Assembly: GCA_013399695.1 (NCBI GenBank)
Contig: VXAU01004727.1
Span: 1 to 64,000, forward strand
Source of the DNA: Formicarius rufipectus
Lineage: Eukaryota; Chordata; Aves; Passeriformes; Formicariidae
Length of the DNA: 64,000 bases
Direction of reading: 5' to 3'
A program made the translations under genes and the position numbers. Below are positions 1 to 14,299 of this stretch, piece after piece. The notes under the pieces were generated by a model. It was not told the origin of the DNA and did not search any database. It saw only the letters and a program-made list of their open reading frames with translations. How positions within the stretch are numbered: position 1 is the stretch's first letter; the number at the start of each line of letters is the position of its first letter.

Positions 1-3000
1 AGGACTGGGGACAGGATAGAAAGGGTAAAAGCTGTGAAGCTCGTGGGTTGAGATGCTGCCAGTTTAATGGGGAAATCCAAAGCTCTGGACACAAGCAAGG
101 CAAAGTAGGAATTCATTCACTCTTCCCCATGGGCAGGCAGCTGTTCAGCCTCTCCAGCAGAGCAGAGACCCAGCACATGTCATGGTTACTGGGGAGGAGA
201 GAGCCAGCACTGCAAACATCCCCCTCGTCCTCCTCCTTGCCCCCACTTTGTATACTGAGCACGATGCCACAGGGTCTGGAATACCCCTTGGGTCAGTCTG
301 GGTCACCTGTGCCAGCTATGTCTCCTCCCAGCCTCCTGGCCAGAGTGGCAGTACCAGAACCAGACACGCCTCGGCTCTGTGAGCCCTGCTCGGCCATCAC
401 AGATACATGTCTGTGTGATCAACCCTGTGTTCAGCGCAGATCTGAAACACAGCCCCACATCAGCCCCTGTGAGGAAAATTAACTCTACTCCAGCCAAAGC
501 TGGCACAGTTTCTGATCATTTAAGCCTGTTAACTGTGATTGGCCATGTTATGATATGCTTAGTCCCAAAACATTGCATCCTTTGAATAGCTCAGGCTTTA
601 ACCCAAAGTATACTTATGAAGTCAGCCCCACAGTCTGCATAATCTCTTTGCACAGGATCTTTGGATTCATGGTAGGAAGAGCCAACAAAAAGCCAAATAG
701 CACTGGCATGAAAAGTAGCTCATGGGCATGAACCAGCTGGGGAGTTCTTAGGGAGTGCTCCTGTAGGAGCATATCTGATCTACAGATGGGGACATGTCTT
801 ACTGGAGATTTGGTGTCAGCATGTTTCTGATGACAGTTAACACTGGAACAGGCTGTCCATTTACTTCATCTCCACTGAAAAACAGATCCAAACTATTGGA
901 ACTGTATATGCTTGGCTTCTGCCTAGGACCAGCCAGTGGAAACTCTTTATGGATATCACTGGGTCTTGTGTTAAAATGTACTCTCCAGGTTACTTCCTCA
1001 CTGCCACATTTTCTTATACCTGCTTACTTTTCTATAGTCATGTGTGGTATTTAAGGTGGGAAAAAAAGCTTTTCTACTATTTAAGGTGTGCTTATCTTGA
1101 CCCAGTGATAATATCTGCAGTCCTTGTCACTTCAGGACCATTCAGACCAAAGATGTCCAGATGACTGATTTCCCTCTATTTTTGCCTAACAGTTCCCAGA
1201 CTTAGTTTTAATGTGCTTCCCTGGGCCTATAGAGCATTTGTATATTTTATATGCTTCCTATTGCCCTACCTTCCCCTTCACATGCATATGGAGCCAGCAG
1301 AACTATCCAGTATTTGAATTATAGTCACAACTGTGGCCATAACACATCATAAGGAATTGGCCTTGTCTGTTATGTTTTATTAAATTAATTTTGGTGTATT
1401 TTTAAATGTGATTCCAAGTATCCAATTTGTGCCTAATAGTCCCGCTTAGATGACATATACACAAATGCAAAACCATTCCAAATAGGAGAAATAAAATCCA
1501 GAATTCTCCCAACATTCTATGTGATACTCAGCCTATTAAAAACTGGTAAAACAGGGGCCAAGAACTGTTGCATCGTTGATAAATAAATCACCATTCCTGC
1601 TGTTAACGTGGATACTCCATTTTTAGCTCAGAAGCCTCCTCTTTCATTTTAGATTTGAAAACTCATGAGGAGGGAAAAGTTTGAAGTTGAATCAAGACGT
1701 GCAAATTGCCTGACAGGAGATTATCTCCCACATTCACATTAAGGAATTGCAAATTCTTTTGACTTAGAAGTTTAATGGCTCAGGATGTTTAATTTTCTAT
1801 CGCAGTGCTTGTTCCAAATGGGTGCAGTTGGAAAAAGAAGAGCATCAGGATTCAAACTGTTATCCAGATTAAATTCTTTTTACTTTTCTTATGAGTCAAC
1901 TTCCAGATTATCCATCAAAATGCAAGCTTCATTGCACTTTCTGAATGCTAGACCTGAATAGCTTTATCATAACCAGCCTCATTAATTCAGCAGGAGCAAC
2001 TTCTCCCAAAGCATGACATTTCTATGGAAACCCAGGGAAGGTTCCTCCTTCTGGCTTAGGAGAGCTTTTTGTTTGAATGAACTGGAGATTTCTAGGGCAC
2101 AGTCACAATAAGAGCAAATGTAACATTACAAAGACCTAAAGGAGGTGAGGAGGGACTGCACTTGATCCACATGTAAGCCTGGCATTAGGATGTGCAGCTG
2201 CAATGGCTTTGCTCTTGCCTTGCCTGCAAAGAATGAAATCAAACACCCAGGACTTGGTGTGTTTCTGGATTTTCTGTAGTGCAAAGGAAATCATAAGTCC
2301 TTAGCAAAGGAGCTGCAATAATTACCATCCTTCTGTAATAAATCAACATTTAATTACCCGCTTGACAGGTCGTGGAAGTTTAAAAATAAGCTGGGAAATA
2401 TAGAACAAGAGGGTTTCTCGAGCTGCCCTTATTCCTGTGCTGTTTAACCCCATCTCAGCAAAGCAGCGTGGATAAGTTTTTATGATCAGCTGGCTAAATT
2501 GCTTTGTGCTGAATGACTTGAAAAACAACGTATAGATGAATTATTTTCATTTAAATGTCATTTGGAGGTTTTGACTTCTACCAATATTCCTGTCAGTAAG
2601 GGATAAGGAACAGTCCGTAATGAAATTTGATTTCCATTTACATGCTTTGGAATCTTATGTGGCTTTATGATGTTTTCTTCATCAAACTAAAACAACATTA
2701 GTTACAGCACCAAATTTTCAGAGACCTTTTTTTAAAAATCCATTTCCAGATGTCTCTGTGATATGAAGGCAGTTATGCATGGAACAACAGATTTACTGTG
2801 GTAAATATGTTTATTTACTTATTTATTTACTGTGGATTTTTAGGACAGTTGCAAAGCTGTTGTTGTTTTATAGCATGTTTTATTGTTGAACTTGCTTTGT
2901 GTCAGTGATGAACAAATAAAACGGGCAGATAAGTTTATGTAAAAATAAATAGATAAGGTCATAAGTGTGTAATATGCTCTGCAGGCATGAATTTAAGGAA

Positions 3001-3399
3001 CAAAATCATCATGTTTACATTTTCAGTACTTCAGAACATAAATGTATATAACACTAGCTATTTTAAAGGGATTTTTTTAGAGAATTTAGAAAAACAGTCA
3101 TCAATAGAATTAATTTTATATTCAAATTACTTGACTTTTATTTACTAATTTTTATAGAAGATATAGTAAAAATATCCTCAATTTAGGTCATAATTTATAC
3201 TTTTGGGCTTAGATTTCCTCATTTCTCATGAGAACACCAAGTGATAGTTGTATAGTATGCAATTTTTCAAACATAACAGCCATTCACAGAGGCACTTCTG
3301 GCCCTGCTGGCCTTTCCAGAATGACAGCAAAGCAGACAGTAACTTTTCTGTAAGGTGTGTATGTTCCAGATAAGGACTCAAATCTAAAAAAAAAAAAAA

Positions 3400-3400
3400 N
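3400..3400. other. Single ambiguous base after an A14 run
   Basis: One N follows fourteen A (3386-3399). It is most likely an unresolved homopolymer in the assembly. Confidence 0.95.
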
Positions 3401-6400
3401 GAATTTTGTTGTTTTTCAGAGAGCAGGGGTTGTCAGCAGGTGTCCCCTCTGGAGCTGGAATTGCAGCTGCCCCAGGGTCCCGGCCAGGCTCCTCTGACAG
3501 TGCTCAGCCCCTGACTGGAGGTCCAGGGCCCTTCACCCCAGCTCAGCCTCTGGGCTGCCTGGCTCCACCACCCCTCTTCAGCACTGCTGGGGACAGCCTC
3601 TACAGGCACCTCAGTGCCTTTCACCCCAGGGGAGGATGGGGCCAAGAGAATGTGTTCTCCTGATTTACTGACTGCAGCTCCTGTCCTTACTAATTACATA
3701 TAGGAAAGATCAGCCTGTGCATAAAATGCAACAGAGAATCTGCAATGAGAAATTATCATAGCACTGAAGTTCAAGATTCTATCAAAAAGAGATTTTACAG
3801 CAAGGGAAGATGGAAATTTCTGACCCTTAAAAAAATACATATTTACATCAGTAATTTTTAATACAAGCTGCTGAAAGGGACAAAATTATCAAAACCTACC
3901 AGGTTTTAATCCCTCTCTTTTCCACTGCAGTCTCACTTTTTAATCTAAAAACTAATGAAGTTATGAAAAGGTGAGTGGACAGGAAAAAAAATTGGAAAAG
4001 ACACCTTATTTATTGATAATTCCTGAAGCGTCACCTTTTTCTCAAGCTTTGCATGATGATTACTCACAAACTCTTAGACTGAACTATAAATTTCCTAATT
4101 TTCCTCAGATTTAACAAAATTTCTGTCATCTGGTATAATTTATTTCTGCTGTAGCCTATTAAAACAAAGAAAAAATTAATAAAATATAAAGATATTTGTG
4201 AAGTAAAAAGCAATACTCAAGTGGCTATTAGAATTGTGTAGTCAACAAAGAGCTTAAAAACCTTTTGAAATATGTATTAGTGCTGCATGTCGTGCAATGG
4301 GACCCCAGTTACCGATCACACCTACCTTTACAGGCACAGCTATTTAGAGGAACTTTTGTTGTATTAGATGCCATTTATCAGGTACTTTATTTTTATGAAG
4401 AAATAATATTATTCAATATCTATTTTATTATTTACATTCCACATGCAAACCATAAAGCAGTAAGCCTTGATCTTAGAAAGAGATATTCTCTTACGGTGTA
4501 ACAGTAGTAGATGCATTTCCTTCTCACTAGTGAGTCTTAGTGTCTCTGTTCCACACAGATCCCCTGGTTTAGTTGAGCTACAGAGAGATCAGAATTGCAC
4601 AGGTTCAATGCTGATGGTGAGAAATTTTTTTATCCAAGTCTTAATATGCCGCCCATTAAGGAAAAGGCATATTTACTGCTCCTTCACACATTTAAACCTG
4701 TAAAATATAATAAGTGGTGTTGATAAATATTCTTTCAGATAATTTTTCAATTTCTGTTTCAGAAAAATACATTTTATAAGTATATGTTTTAGTCCAAAGC
4801 AGAATATTCTCTTCAGTGACAGATATCTATGCTTTATACATATGTGTAGGAAGACTTCTGCAAAATAGTTGTTGTGTATACTCTTTTTGTGACATAGGAG
4901 GTGATATTAGAATGCTGCTTTGGGTTTTGGCAATGATTATCTTGACGTAGGCATTAGATATCAGTGACTAAAGGATAACAGTTTGAGTTGTGATGATCAC
5001 AGAGTGGCAAAATAGCCTCTTGGTAGGTAAGAAGAAGACGATTTTAGATCCAAGATAAAGAATGCAGTATTTATAATTTCCCTAGCTATGTTGTTCAAAT
5101 AAGTTTTATTCCCATCCCCTAGTTTTCCATTATGCAAGGTTTTAAGGGGATGGTACTGTGAAGAACATTTAGAAGGGGTTATAAAAATATATTTTTTGCT
5201 GTATACAAAGGGGGAGGCAAACACCTGAACAAAGGTCAAAGTTACAAAGTAAAAGAATGAATAGTTCAGTAAAACAAATTTACCTCAAGCTCAGGAGGTA
5301 TTAATTTAATGCAGGTTGATTCCCTCACTGTCAGAACAGATTCAATAATTATGAGTGGGTACAGCACATATAAACTGAGTTGGGAGCAAAGTCTTTTGTA
5401 ATGAAATTTAGTAGCACTTGTAACTGGGAAAAGCTCCTGGCTCTCCATTACAATGAGTTGGATTGTCACAGGCTGGTAGGTGTGAAGGAAAACCAAGTCC
5501 CTGAAAATGTAGGGGGTTTTAATCTGCTGGGCTAAATTCTCAGGTGCTCCTGAAGCCTGTAGGTTCAGGACTTCAGCAGAGTAGCTCTACTGAGACTGCT
5601 GCTGCTGTTGCCTCCCCAGTGGCATTAACCCCACTGAACTCCCTGTAGCTAAGGACAGAGGTGTATTTGTGTGGAGCTTTATTAACTTATTATTATTGAG
5701 ACATAGGATTTTCTATTTGTGTTGCTGACATCAGAATTCAATGAGAACTCCAGCTCTCTTGTCCCCGTGTTCCTGTGTAGCAGACACGGGTATCACACAC
5801 GTGTCAGGTTCACAGCACTGTCCCTCCCTTGGCAGCTGTGCCCGTGTCCCCTCTGTCATATGCCAGGGCTGTTCCATGCCCAGCTCTGCTCCTACAGCCC
5901 CTGCATTCAGCAGTGCTCAGCCCCCACCTCACTGCTGTGCACTGTGCTCCAAAGAGCTGCCTGTCCTCTCTCATCGCCTGGGGACTGAAGCCTTTCCTCA
6001 TTTCCTGGGAGTCTGGGAAAGCTGCACTGAAATTCAGGGTTCGTCCAATGCTGTGGCAAGGAGCAGCAAATAAGGCACTGTATTTTTGAAGAACAGATAG
6101 TCTGATAGTTTTCAAAGGTGTGAGGTTTAGTCATTTAAAGTTCCAACTCCTCTTTGACAGCCCTTAGTGAAAGATCCAGGTGAGAGGGAATGCTGCTGTA
6201 TGGAACTGGCAGGGAAACAGAGGGGCTGGAGGCATTTTCAAGTTCCTTTACTTCCTAGAACTCCTTTTCTGCTGAAAGGCTGCTTTCAATAGATACTTGC
6301 TCATAAATGAACACATGCAATACACTTCTAAAGCCTAGGACAGAGTTAATGGACAGAGTCAGAGTACATGCTTTCTTGACTCTGAGGTATAACTTGCATT

Positions 6401-6625
6401 GTCCAACAGCAGTCTGTGAAAGGCAGTAGTCAGTGAAATGCAAAGCAGTCCTGCAGTGTTAGCATTTTAATTATGTTTTTATGGTTTTCTTAGAAAATCA
6501 CTGCCAGATATTTTAATTGTGGCTCCTTTTGAGACAGAATATATTTTATTTTATGGATACCTGTTACTGTGCCCTTATAAAAAAGAAAATACACTGTCGT
6601 GTGTCACAACAGTATTGTCCTGTCC

Positions 6626-6885
6626 TGACAGGACAAGAAGTTACAGCCTCCAGCTGTGCTGGGGGTGGTTCAGACTGGACATAAGGAAGAGTGTTTTCAG
6701 TGACAGTGAGGTTCAGCATGGGAGCAGGGATGTACTGCCCAGGGTGGAGCCACCATCCCTGCAGTGTTTGAGAAGCAATGGGATGTGGCACCTACTGCTG
6801 TGCTTTGGTTGGTGTGGTGGTGTTCAGCCTAAGCTTAGACTTGATGATCTTGGAGGTCTTCTCCAACCTTAATGATTCTATGATT
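6626..6885 (+). mobile_element. CR1 LINE fragment, 3' end
   Basis: The fragment reads as a CR1 3' region: TGACAGGACAAG at the start, then TTCAGACTGGACATAAGGAA, TGATGATCTTGGAGGTCTTC, and the terminal AATGATTCTATGATT tail. The 3' terminus is intact and the 5' side is truncated, as usual for CR1. Several internal indels are visible relative to the consensus I remember. Confidence 0.9.
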
Positions 6886-9800
6886 ATTTTGAAAAGCATT
6901 TTTAGCTAGTTAGGTGGATCACTTGAAGTGATTGTTATAGTAAGACTTTACTGGTTCGCTAAGAACTTTATTCTTTATTTTTTTTTCCTGTCAGCTTTCT
7001 GGTTTCGAAAAACATTCACCTACTTAACACAAATGAAATATTAATCTGTGTCAGCAAATACATGCAAATGCTAGGGCAAATACATTCTTCTTGGAGCAGG
7101 GAGTTGCCCTTTGAACTTCTCCCTTGCAGAGTTCTATGGCAGGCTGGTGTTTAATCACTTTTTCCTTAAGGCTTTTGATAAAAAAGAACAGGCTGATTTC
7201 CTCCCAAATCAAGATCACAATGTTCACAGCAAACGCTTTCAACTCTTGAGACATGGCTGTGTGTGCAGTGGCAAACAGCGCATCACAAGAGGCGTGGCTC
7301 TGCAGAGCTGAGCAGCTCATGCTGGACCTGGAGGTCCATGCAATGCCATCAGCACACGAGACTGGAGCTTGTTGGTTTGGGCTCAGTTCCATTTGATGAA
7401 ACCCCAGTGCTCAGGCACGGAGACTATTACGAATGCAAAGCAAGGTCCACTGTGTGGGACAACTGCAGGTTTATGCACACACTGCAGAGGCAAAAGGACA
7501 GCCCAGTGCAGCCTTCATGTAGAGCTGTCTGGCCGTGCTCCTCTGCAGGAGCTGTCTGCTGTTGTCACTGCACAGCCAGTCTATGGCAAGGTTAAGTCCA
7601 GCCCCACTTTGGCACTGACAGTCCCAACCACTGCATGGACAGTCATTCAAAGGAAGTCAGTCTTCACAAGTAGCACTCGTTTCTTCTGGCAGGGCAGGAT
7701 TCCAGGTCTAGGAAGAAGATAGTGTAATATAGTTTGTATGTAAGGCAGAAGAGCTCATGAAGGAATAGCAACCCTTTGGTCATCGGTATCTGCCAGCTAA
7801 TGTCCACATTTAGTAGTTCCTTCTGGTGGGGAGCAGTGGGGTTTGCTTTTTCTACAGTTTGTGCCTCTGCAACAGAGGCAGGGGCTCAGGTGAATGATTC
7901 TGAAAAGTGCTAAATTGCATTTAGAGGAAAATGTGCAGGGTTCCTCCTATTTGTTATGTAAAGCCTATGTACAATGATGATAAAATTATAAACAGAATTT
8001 TTCTATAATAGGATTAAGACACGAAAACTGCTGCTAGCTGGATTTCCTTTCAGAAAGTCTCATGCCTAAAGCTTTGTATATCTGCTAAACAGGAGTATAA
8101 TGGAAGTGTTACAGGTGCTGATTTAGAAGTATTGCCAAATGAGCAACATAAAGCTATTTTAGTGTACCACAAGTACGGTGATAAAGCTCGATCACCTCTT
8201 CTCCCATCATATGCTTCAAGCTCTCAATCATGCATTGATGACTGCTGAAAATGTGCCTTGAAAGAACTCTTTGGATGTCTGACACATATTAGTACTTACA
8301 GATGTGCACAGCTTTTATACCCCTGAGTTATCTCCTACTAAAGCATCTTCTTAAATATTCTTGTTGATCCAGAGCCATGGTTGGGAAGGTTGTCTCAGGC
8401 ATTTCAGTATCAAAACAAAGTTACATTTGATTTTTGCTGTTGGTCAGAAAATGTCAATTTACTTTCAGTCCAAATGAGGTTTTTTCTGCTTTTGGTACCT
8501 GCTTTTCCTTAGCAACACAACCCTCCACACCGAGTTCTGTTTTGTGTGCAGTTAAGTGTGCTGTTTACACCAAAGTGAAAGTGTTCAAGTTGGGCAGCTG
8601 TAGGGAGCTGGAATTAGTCTATGCTTCTTTTCACTGAGCACGTCCACATTAGGACATTAAAAGGTACAGATTCACTTCCTCCTCTGTCTGCAACATCTCT
8701 TTGATTTTTACATATTATTTAGCCAGCCTGAATGTGCAAAGAATAAACACTAAATCTTTCATGGTTTTATAGATTTCTGGACTTGATTAGTCCAAAGATA
8801 AGACAAAGTACTGCAGTTTGCCTGCTGTATTCTTTTCAAATTTATGCATAATTTTAGTGATACAAAAGGGGTTTAAATTCACATTTACAATTGCAACTTT
8901 CTTTTTTTTTTTTCTCCTGAGAATGAAGGGTGTGACAAGAAGAGCAGAGGGAGGAGAGGAAAAAGCTTGCACTGAATAAAATTGCTTTGGCAGTTGTGGG
9001 AGATTCTACAACTGACTAAACTTAGAATTTGCAAGCTTGCTTTTTTTTTTCCCTGTCTTCTAAGTACAAACATTCTTTCATCTGGTTTTATTACTTTTCA
9101 GTAAAAGACAGAACAAAAAGAAACCGTTATGAGTTTGACCACTATTTGCCAAGTTTATGGTCCATTTCATTGAAATCACCTATAGTCTTTTATATGTACA
9201 GGTTCGAGTGTTAAAAAGGCTGTGCAGCATTGTAGGTGTATGTATTTGCTGCATTTGCTGTTTCCTGCACAACAGTATTAACTATGGAAGCAAGAAAATT
9301 ACCTCACTTTTTAAAAAATACCTCCTATACATACAAGATGTATGTAAAACTAAAAGCTAATTTTTTAACTGTGGCATTAACTTGCAGAGAAAACTCAGTA
9401 TAAATAAAATATCACCAATGGGCAAAACTGTGGTGTGTTTCCAACTACTCACCTTAAAAACGAATCCTGAGTTTAAACATGAAGACAAATACTGTCATAA
9501 TGTTTTGGATTTTTTGGAGAACAAGGTTTTCCATCATTATAATCCCATCAAGGATGGCATTTGCCACTGTTTTAGCTTATTGATCATCGGGATAGCTAAA
9601 ACATGCATAAAATTTGCAATGAAAATAATTTTCTGCATCATAAATCCTGCAAATATTTTATACTTACATAGCTAAATGCATAAATCCAAATATCATAAAT
9701 ACTGCTATAGAAAAGCTGTGACTTTGCTTTTCCAGTTTGAAAACCTGATTAACTAAACACAGGAAAGTGTGGTTCTTGTAATTGCATCCTGGTGATTTTA

Positions 9801-11649
9801 TTTTATTTTGTTCTTTTCTGGTTGAATATTAATGGCACACATTGCTGTGTGTTTGAACACAACTGAGTCTTTCAAACAAAATCTTGTTGGCTTGTTGTCT
9901 TCCAGTCAGATATATTAATGCAAAGCTGTACAGAAGCAATGAGGGATTAGGCAGGCAGCACCATCCCAAAACATGACTCTGGCTGGCTAAAGGGAAACAG
10001 GGGCAAACAAACCTCTGCCTTCAGCCTGGCTGCAGGGGCTTCATCTCCTAACGACTGGCAACAACTCCTTGTACAAAATATGTGCTACAGCATAACATCC
10101 TGTGTGCAGCCCCTTGGCCTCGTGGAGCTGCTGAAACTCTTCTTTCCCGGTTAATCTCAAACATTTGTACTGAATTTTAAGTTACAGTGTTGTGTCAAAA
10201 TGACACCAGAGTTCTGTTCCATTGTAACGGATGCCATGCTGTTAAACCCCACAAGAATTTTGTCCATGTATATCAGCAGGCTGTATAATGTAGAACTCAT
10301 TCATAGCCACAGCATGGGTTAGTACCTTTTACAGGAAGATTGGATTGCAGAAAATTAGCTGTAGAAGAATTTGAGATTTTTACTACTGTAGTTTTCCTCA
10401 AGGCAAAACTCCACTAGATGTTTTCTAAGTTCTCCACTATGTATTAAACTCTTTTACCTTTTTGGTATTAGTTAATCTAGTCTTCTTCCATGTCTGCAAT
10501 AAGCAAAACATCTGTTCCTTCTTGTTCAATCAAAGTACCAAACTCAAGAGTCCTACTTTTAAAGTAATGTCATTTAAATAGAAATCCTAGATAGAGAGAA
10601 TGCATTTCATTAACATGTTTAATTTGCATATGAAACAATCTTTTCCAGAGCTCAGTAGGGAATTTGTTATGGCAGCAGTATGTATTTCTTTTTTTTTTTT
10701 CCCTCTCAACTTGTATACCAAAAGCAAATAAATATATGTACCAGTTCAGATGGGGGCAATAAGACTGCAATGAGAAATCATCACTGTGCATTTGAGATGT
10801 TGCCATGCTAAACTTTTCAGATGAAAATTCTTTTATTATAAAGAGCCATGTTCTACTCTTACTATTGAGTCTTGGTTTAAGTCAAAGTCGGATTGACTTT
10901 AAGTCCAAGCAAAAGTAATCTCTCAATATTCACGAGCATCTAGTAAAATAAAAACAGCTCATGCAGCTGTACAAACGTATCCCCTATTATATATCTATTA
11001 GTATATCATGTATCCAAATAACAATTTAAGTCCCTGAAACAAATCATTATCTCAAAAAAAAGAAGGGTTGACAGTAATGCTGCTACAAGATAGAAATAAA
11101 AAGCAGATAAAAACGGTGGCAGAGAGAAAAGGTGCTCTTAGTTACACCACTGCGGAGCACAGTTCTGTAAAGACAATAGTGAGTGCTTGCTGAGTGACAG
11201 CGAGCAACCCTCATTAGCATGCATCGGTAAACCACACTAAAACAAAAACGTAGCAGTAAAAACTTTTCTAAGCAAACACAAAATTGTGCAACATTTTTTG
11301 TGGCTACTTTGAGCCCGGATAGCTGGGAATGTTCCTGTCATGCTGCAGCAGGACCTCCATAAGGATGGTTAATATACACTGCGAGGAAGGAAAGAGCCTT
11401 AGCTCAGGAGTGGTTTGTGTCCATACACTGAGGAATCCCTAAAGCAGAACCGGGGTCCCATTCCAGGGACTGATGGACACGATGCCAGCTTGTAGGGGCA
11501 AATATTTTTAATACGCTCAAAACACTCCTCCAGTCCTGCCTTTAGCAAGCAGCTTACAGACAGCAATGCATACCCTTGGTGTGTTGTGCCAAATGCTGTG
11601 CGAAGAGAATGCTTGATGAGATCATGGTAACCTGCAGCTCTCCCCGTGC

Positions 11650-12260
11650 TCTCATGGCTCTGCTGATGCACCTTCCCTGCACCTGCCTCTTGCTGTGAGT
11701 CCCTGCAGTGTTTGTGTCTCAGCGTGGTGCTGGGCAGCCTGGGCTGTGTCCCCTGCTCTGCCCATGGGGAGAGCACGGTGGAAACACTGCCTGCAAGTAC
11801 AGGGGGGCTGCTTTTCATGAGTTGGTTCTGATGGCAATGATGGACAGACTCAGCTTGGGGAAAATTAACTTAACTTATTGCTGATTGAAATAGATCTAGG
11901 TAGTGAGAATCATTGCACCTTTCTTTGCCCTTTCCAGAGCTCAGCCTCAGTTCCTCAGCTGAAGTCCTGTCCATCCTGCTTCCGAGCAGCAGAGGGGCTG
12001 TGGAGGCGAGACCAGGGCTCTGCTGCTCCTACTCTCAGCTGTTCCCTGTTCCTGGGGGCTCTACAGGGAATCCATGGGCCACAGCACCTCTCATCCCTCA
12101 GGTCCCTGTCTGCCCCGGGACCGGCAGGGCCGTGCCTCCCCTGTTTCCCCCACCCATCCCTGTGCAGAGCCTGGCCTCCCCCACACCCCTGAGACCCCTG
12201 CCAGCCCCTGCACACCTGCACCAGGGACAGTCCTCTGTGCACGGGTGCAGCGGACGCTCT
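11650..12260. other. GC-rich intronic block, no recognised gene or repeat
   Basis: The block is clearly GC-richer than its flanks and is open in several overlapping frames (up to 149 codons on plus, 139 on minus). No domain, splice-site pair or repeat consensus could be recognised. Mutually overlapping open frames on both strands argue for composition rather than coding. Confidence 0.4.
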
Positions 12261-13429
12261 CTGAGCTCTCTGGAATTGTCTCATTGGGCAATATTCTCAA
12301 AACAATATTTATCAAAGCAAGAACAGCAGTGGTTTGGGAAGGTAGTGATGGGAAAGCTTTGAGAGAGATGTATTTGCCACATACATTCATCACACAGAAC
12401 TGAAATTTCAGTCCAGAGGCAAGAGAAAACCAGTGATGTTTCAAATGTTCATGGGAGGAGGACATGTTGGGAAGAATCCCTGGAGCTCTGGCATCATCTC
12501 TCTAGTCACAGTTCATTAATGTCTGGAATCTTTCCTTTTGATAGAACACAAATGGTGGTGCAAGGTGGGTTGACACCTTCCTGATTCATATCCTGCCATG
12601 TCTTGGTTTCTGCCACACTCCATTTCCAGCGAGTGTTTTTGGCACACCGACCTCTGTGCAGCTCCCACCACTGCTTTTGGCACTTGTGTTTTGATAGCAC
12701 AGTCTTGCTTTTGCCTAAGACTCTCTAGTCTTATTGTTACTCACTTCAAGGCAATACCTCAATAACAAATTGAAAGGCATTTTCAATAGAAGGTCATCTC
12801 AGGCTGGAAAATTGGGATTTTAAGCATGTTCTGAAAAACTTCAGTTGTAGTAACACATGCTGTAACAATTCTGTTTTGGAAGTCTATAAAAAGCTGTATT
12901 TTCTTTTTCTTGGTTTATTATCAGTAGAAATTAATTTTATCTGGGTTGTAATTATGTGTTTTTATGTCTCTTCTTTTCCACATGTAACAAAAATGAATGG
13001 AAAAGACTTACAAACAGAAAGAAAACTTCTCTCATGTTTAGTATATTAAGTCTTTCATCTGTTCCTGCCCTAGACTGAACAAGCTTTTGGTAGAAACATT
13101 TCTTAGTGATACATTATTTAGGAGGCTTCTGCCACTTTTATTCATAGTAATGAATATTTCAAGAATATTCTGAGCATAACACCCCATTTTATTTCAGGAC
13201 TTGATCTGGTATCTTAAACAAAAATGTAAAAACTTTGGGAAAAATTGTTAATCAAATGTTTAGGCATATCTGTTAGCCATGACTATTATCCCTTGTTCGT
13301 AGAAGGTGACATTCCTTTGAATATTTTAAAAGTTCACCTTCTATTATAATCCTGATGATACTGTATATCCCACTGAATTTTAGAAACTCCTTTTTATATT
13401 GTATGTGGTTATTTTGACAAAGGACATGT

Positions 13430-13447
13430 CGCTAAGGTGACTTAGCG
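13430..13447. repeat. Perfect 7-bp hairpin with GTGA loop
   Basis: CGCTAAG, GTGA, CTTAGCG: a perfect 7-bp stem closed by a GNRA-type tetraloop. It is short enough to arise by chance in 64 kb and there is no following T-run. Confidence 0.6.
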
Positions 13448-13672
13448 CCTTTATCTGGGTGGAGAAAATGTCACATGTAAGTGGTGCCATCCCTTGGAAT
13501 TTGCTTTTCCTGGAGCGTTTGCTGCCTGTTTGCGGCCCCACAGAACGTTCCTCAGTGGGGTGACTGCAACCGAGTCCCTTTCCCAGCTCTGAAGTTGGCA
13601 GGCAAAGTGTGCTGCTGGCAGCTGCTGCAGGCAGTGTGGGAAGGGGGTGCAGTCAGGGGGTGAAGGTGTGAG

Positions 13673-13775
13673 CGAACGAACAGCTCCATCTGCTCCGCCG
13701 CTGGCAGCGCGGGGAGGGAGGATGGTGCTGCCCCAGGACTCTGGGCTTGGGCACACACGCGGTGCTCCTGCGGCG
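13673..13775. promoter_or_regulatory. CpG cluster about 550 bp upstream of exon A
   Basis: Ten CpG dinucleotides fall within 103 bp (for example at 13696, 13699, 13708, 13710, 13758, 13760, 13771 and 13774), inside a GC-rich block at about 13450-13860. The neighbouring intron is CpG-poor. No TATA box, recognised gene or known repeat explains it. A regulatory role is inference only. Confidence 0.3.
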
Positions 13776-14299
13776 CCTCTGGGATAATGTTTGCATCTTC
13801 TGTGAGTAGACCGACACCCAGTGACAGGATTAGGTGTGACCTCACCATCCACCTGAGCATTTTCCCTTCCTATTTTTCCTTTCTCTTTTCTTGGGAATAT
13901 CTAATTGATATACATCTAACAGGAGCACAGTGTGCCCTTTGGGATTATTACTCACTGTAGTTACATGGATCAATCAACATTTTTTCCTTCTGAACTTGAT
14001 CACAGAAGCAGTTAAGACAATTTTTTTATTAGTAAATTGTAGAATATGGCCTTTTGATGGGAAAGGTGAGTGACAACCTCTATGGTTAGATACAATTATG
14101 CCCGCCAGCATGGACACTTCGACAGTTCTGAGACCTGTATTTATGATATAACGTGGAGGCTCTGATAATAGTTACTTTAATAACAATGGCTTCTTGTCAC
14201 AGTAAAATTATTTCATTCCTGCACTAGCCTTCATTAAACCTGATGTACGGAGCCGGGCGGGAGCTGCAGAGAGCAGCTGTGGGCGATCAGCAGCAGAGC

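Noticed and set aside
3406..3663. ORF in a GC-rich stretch after a TTTTTCAG acceptor-like motif
   Set aside because: Pro/Gly/Ser-rich low-information product, open on both strands, with no family match and no supporting donor.
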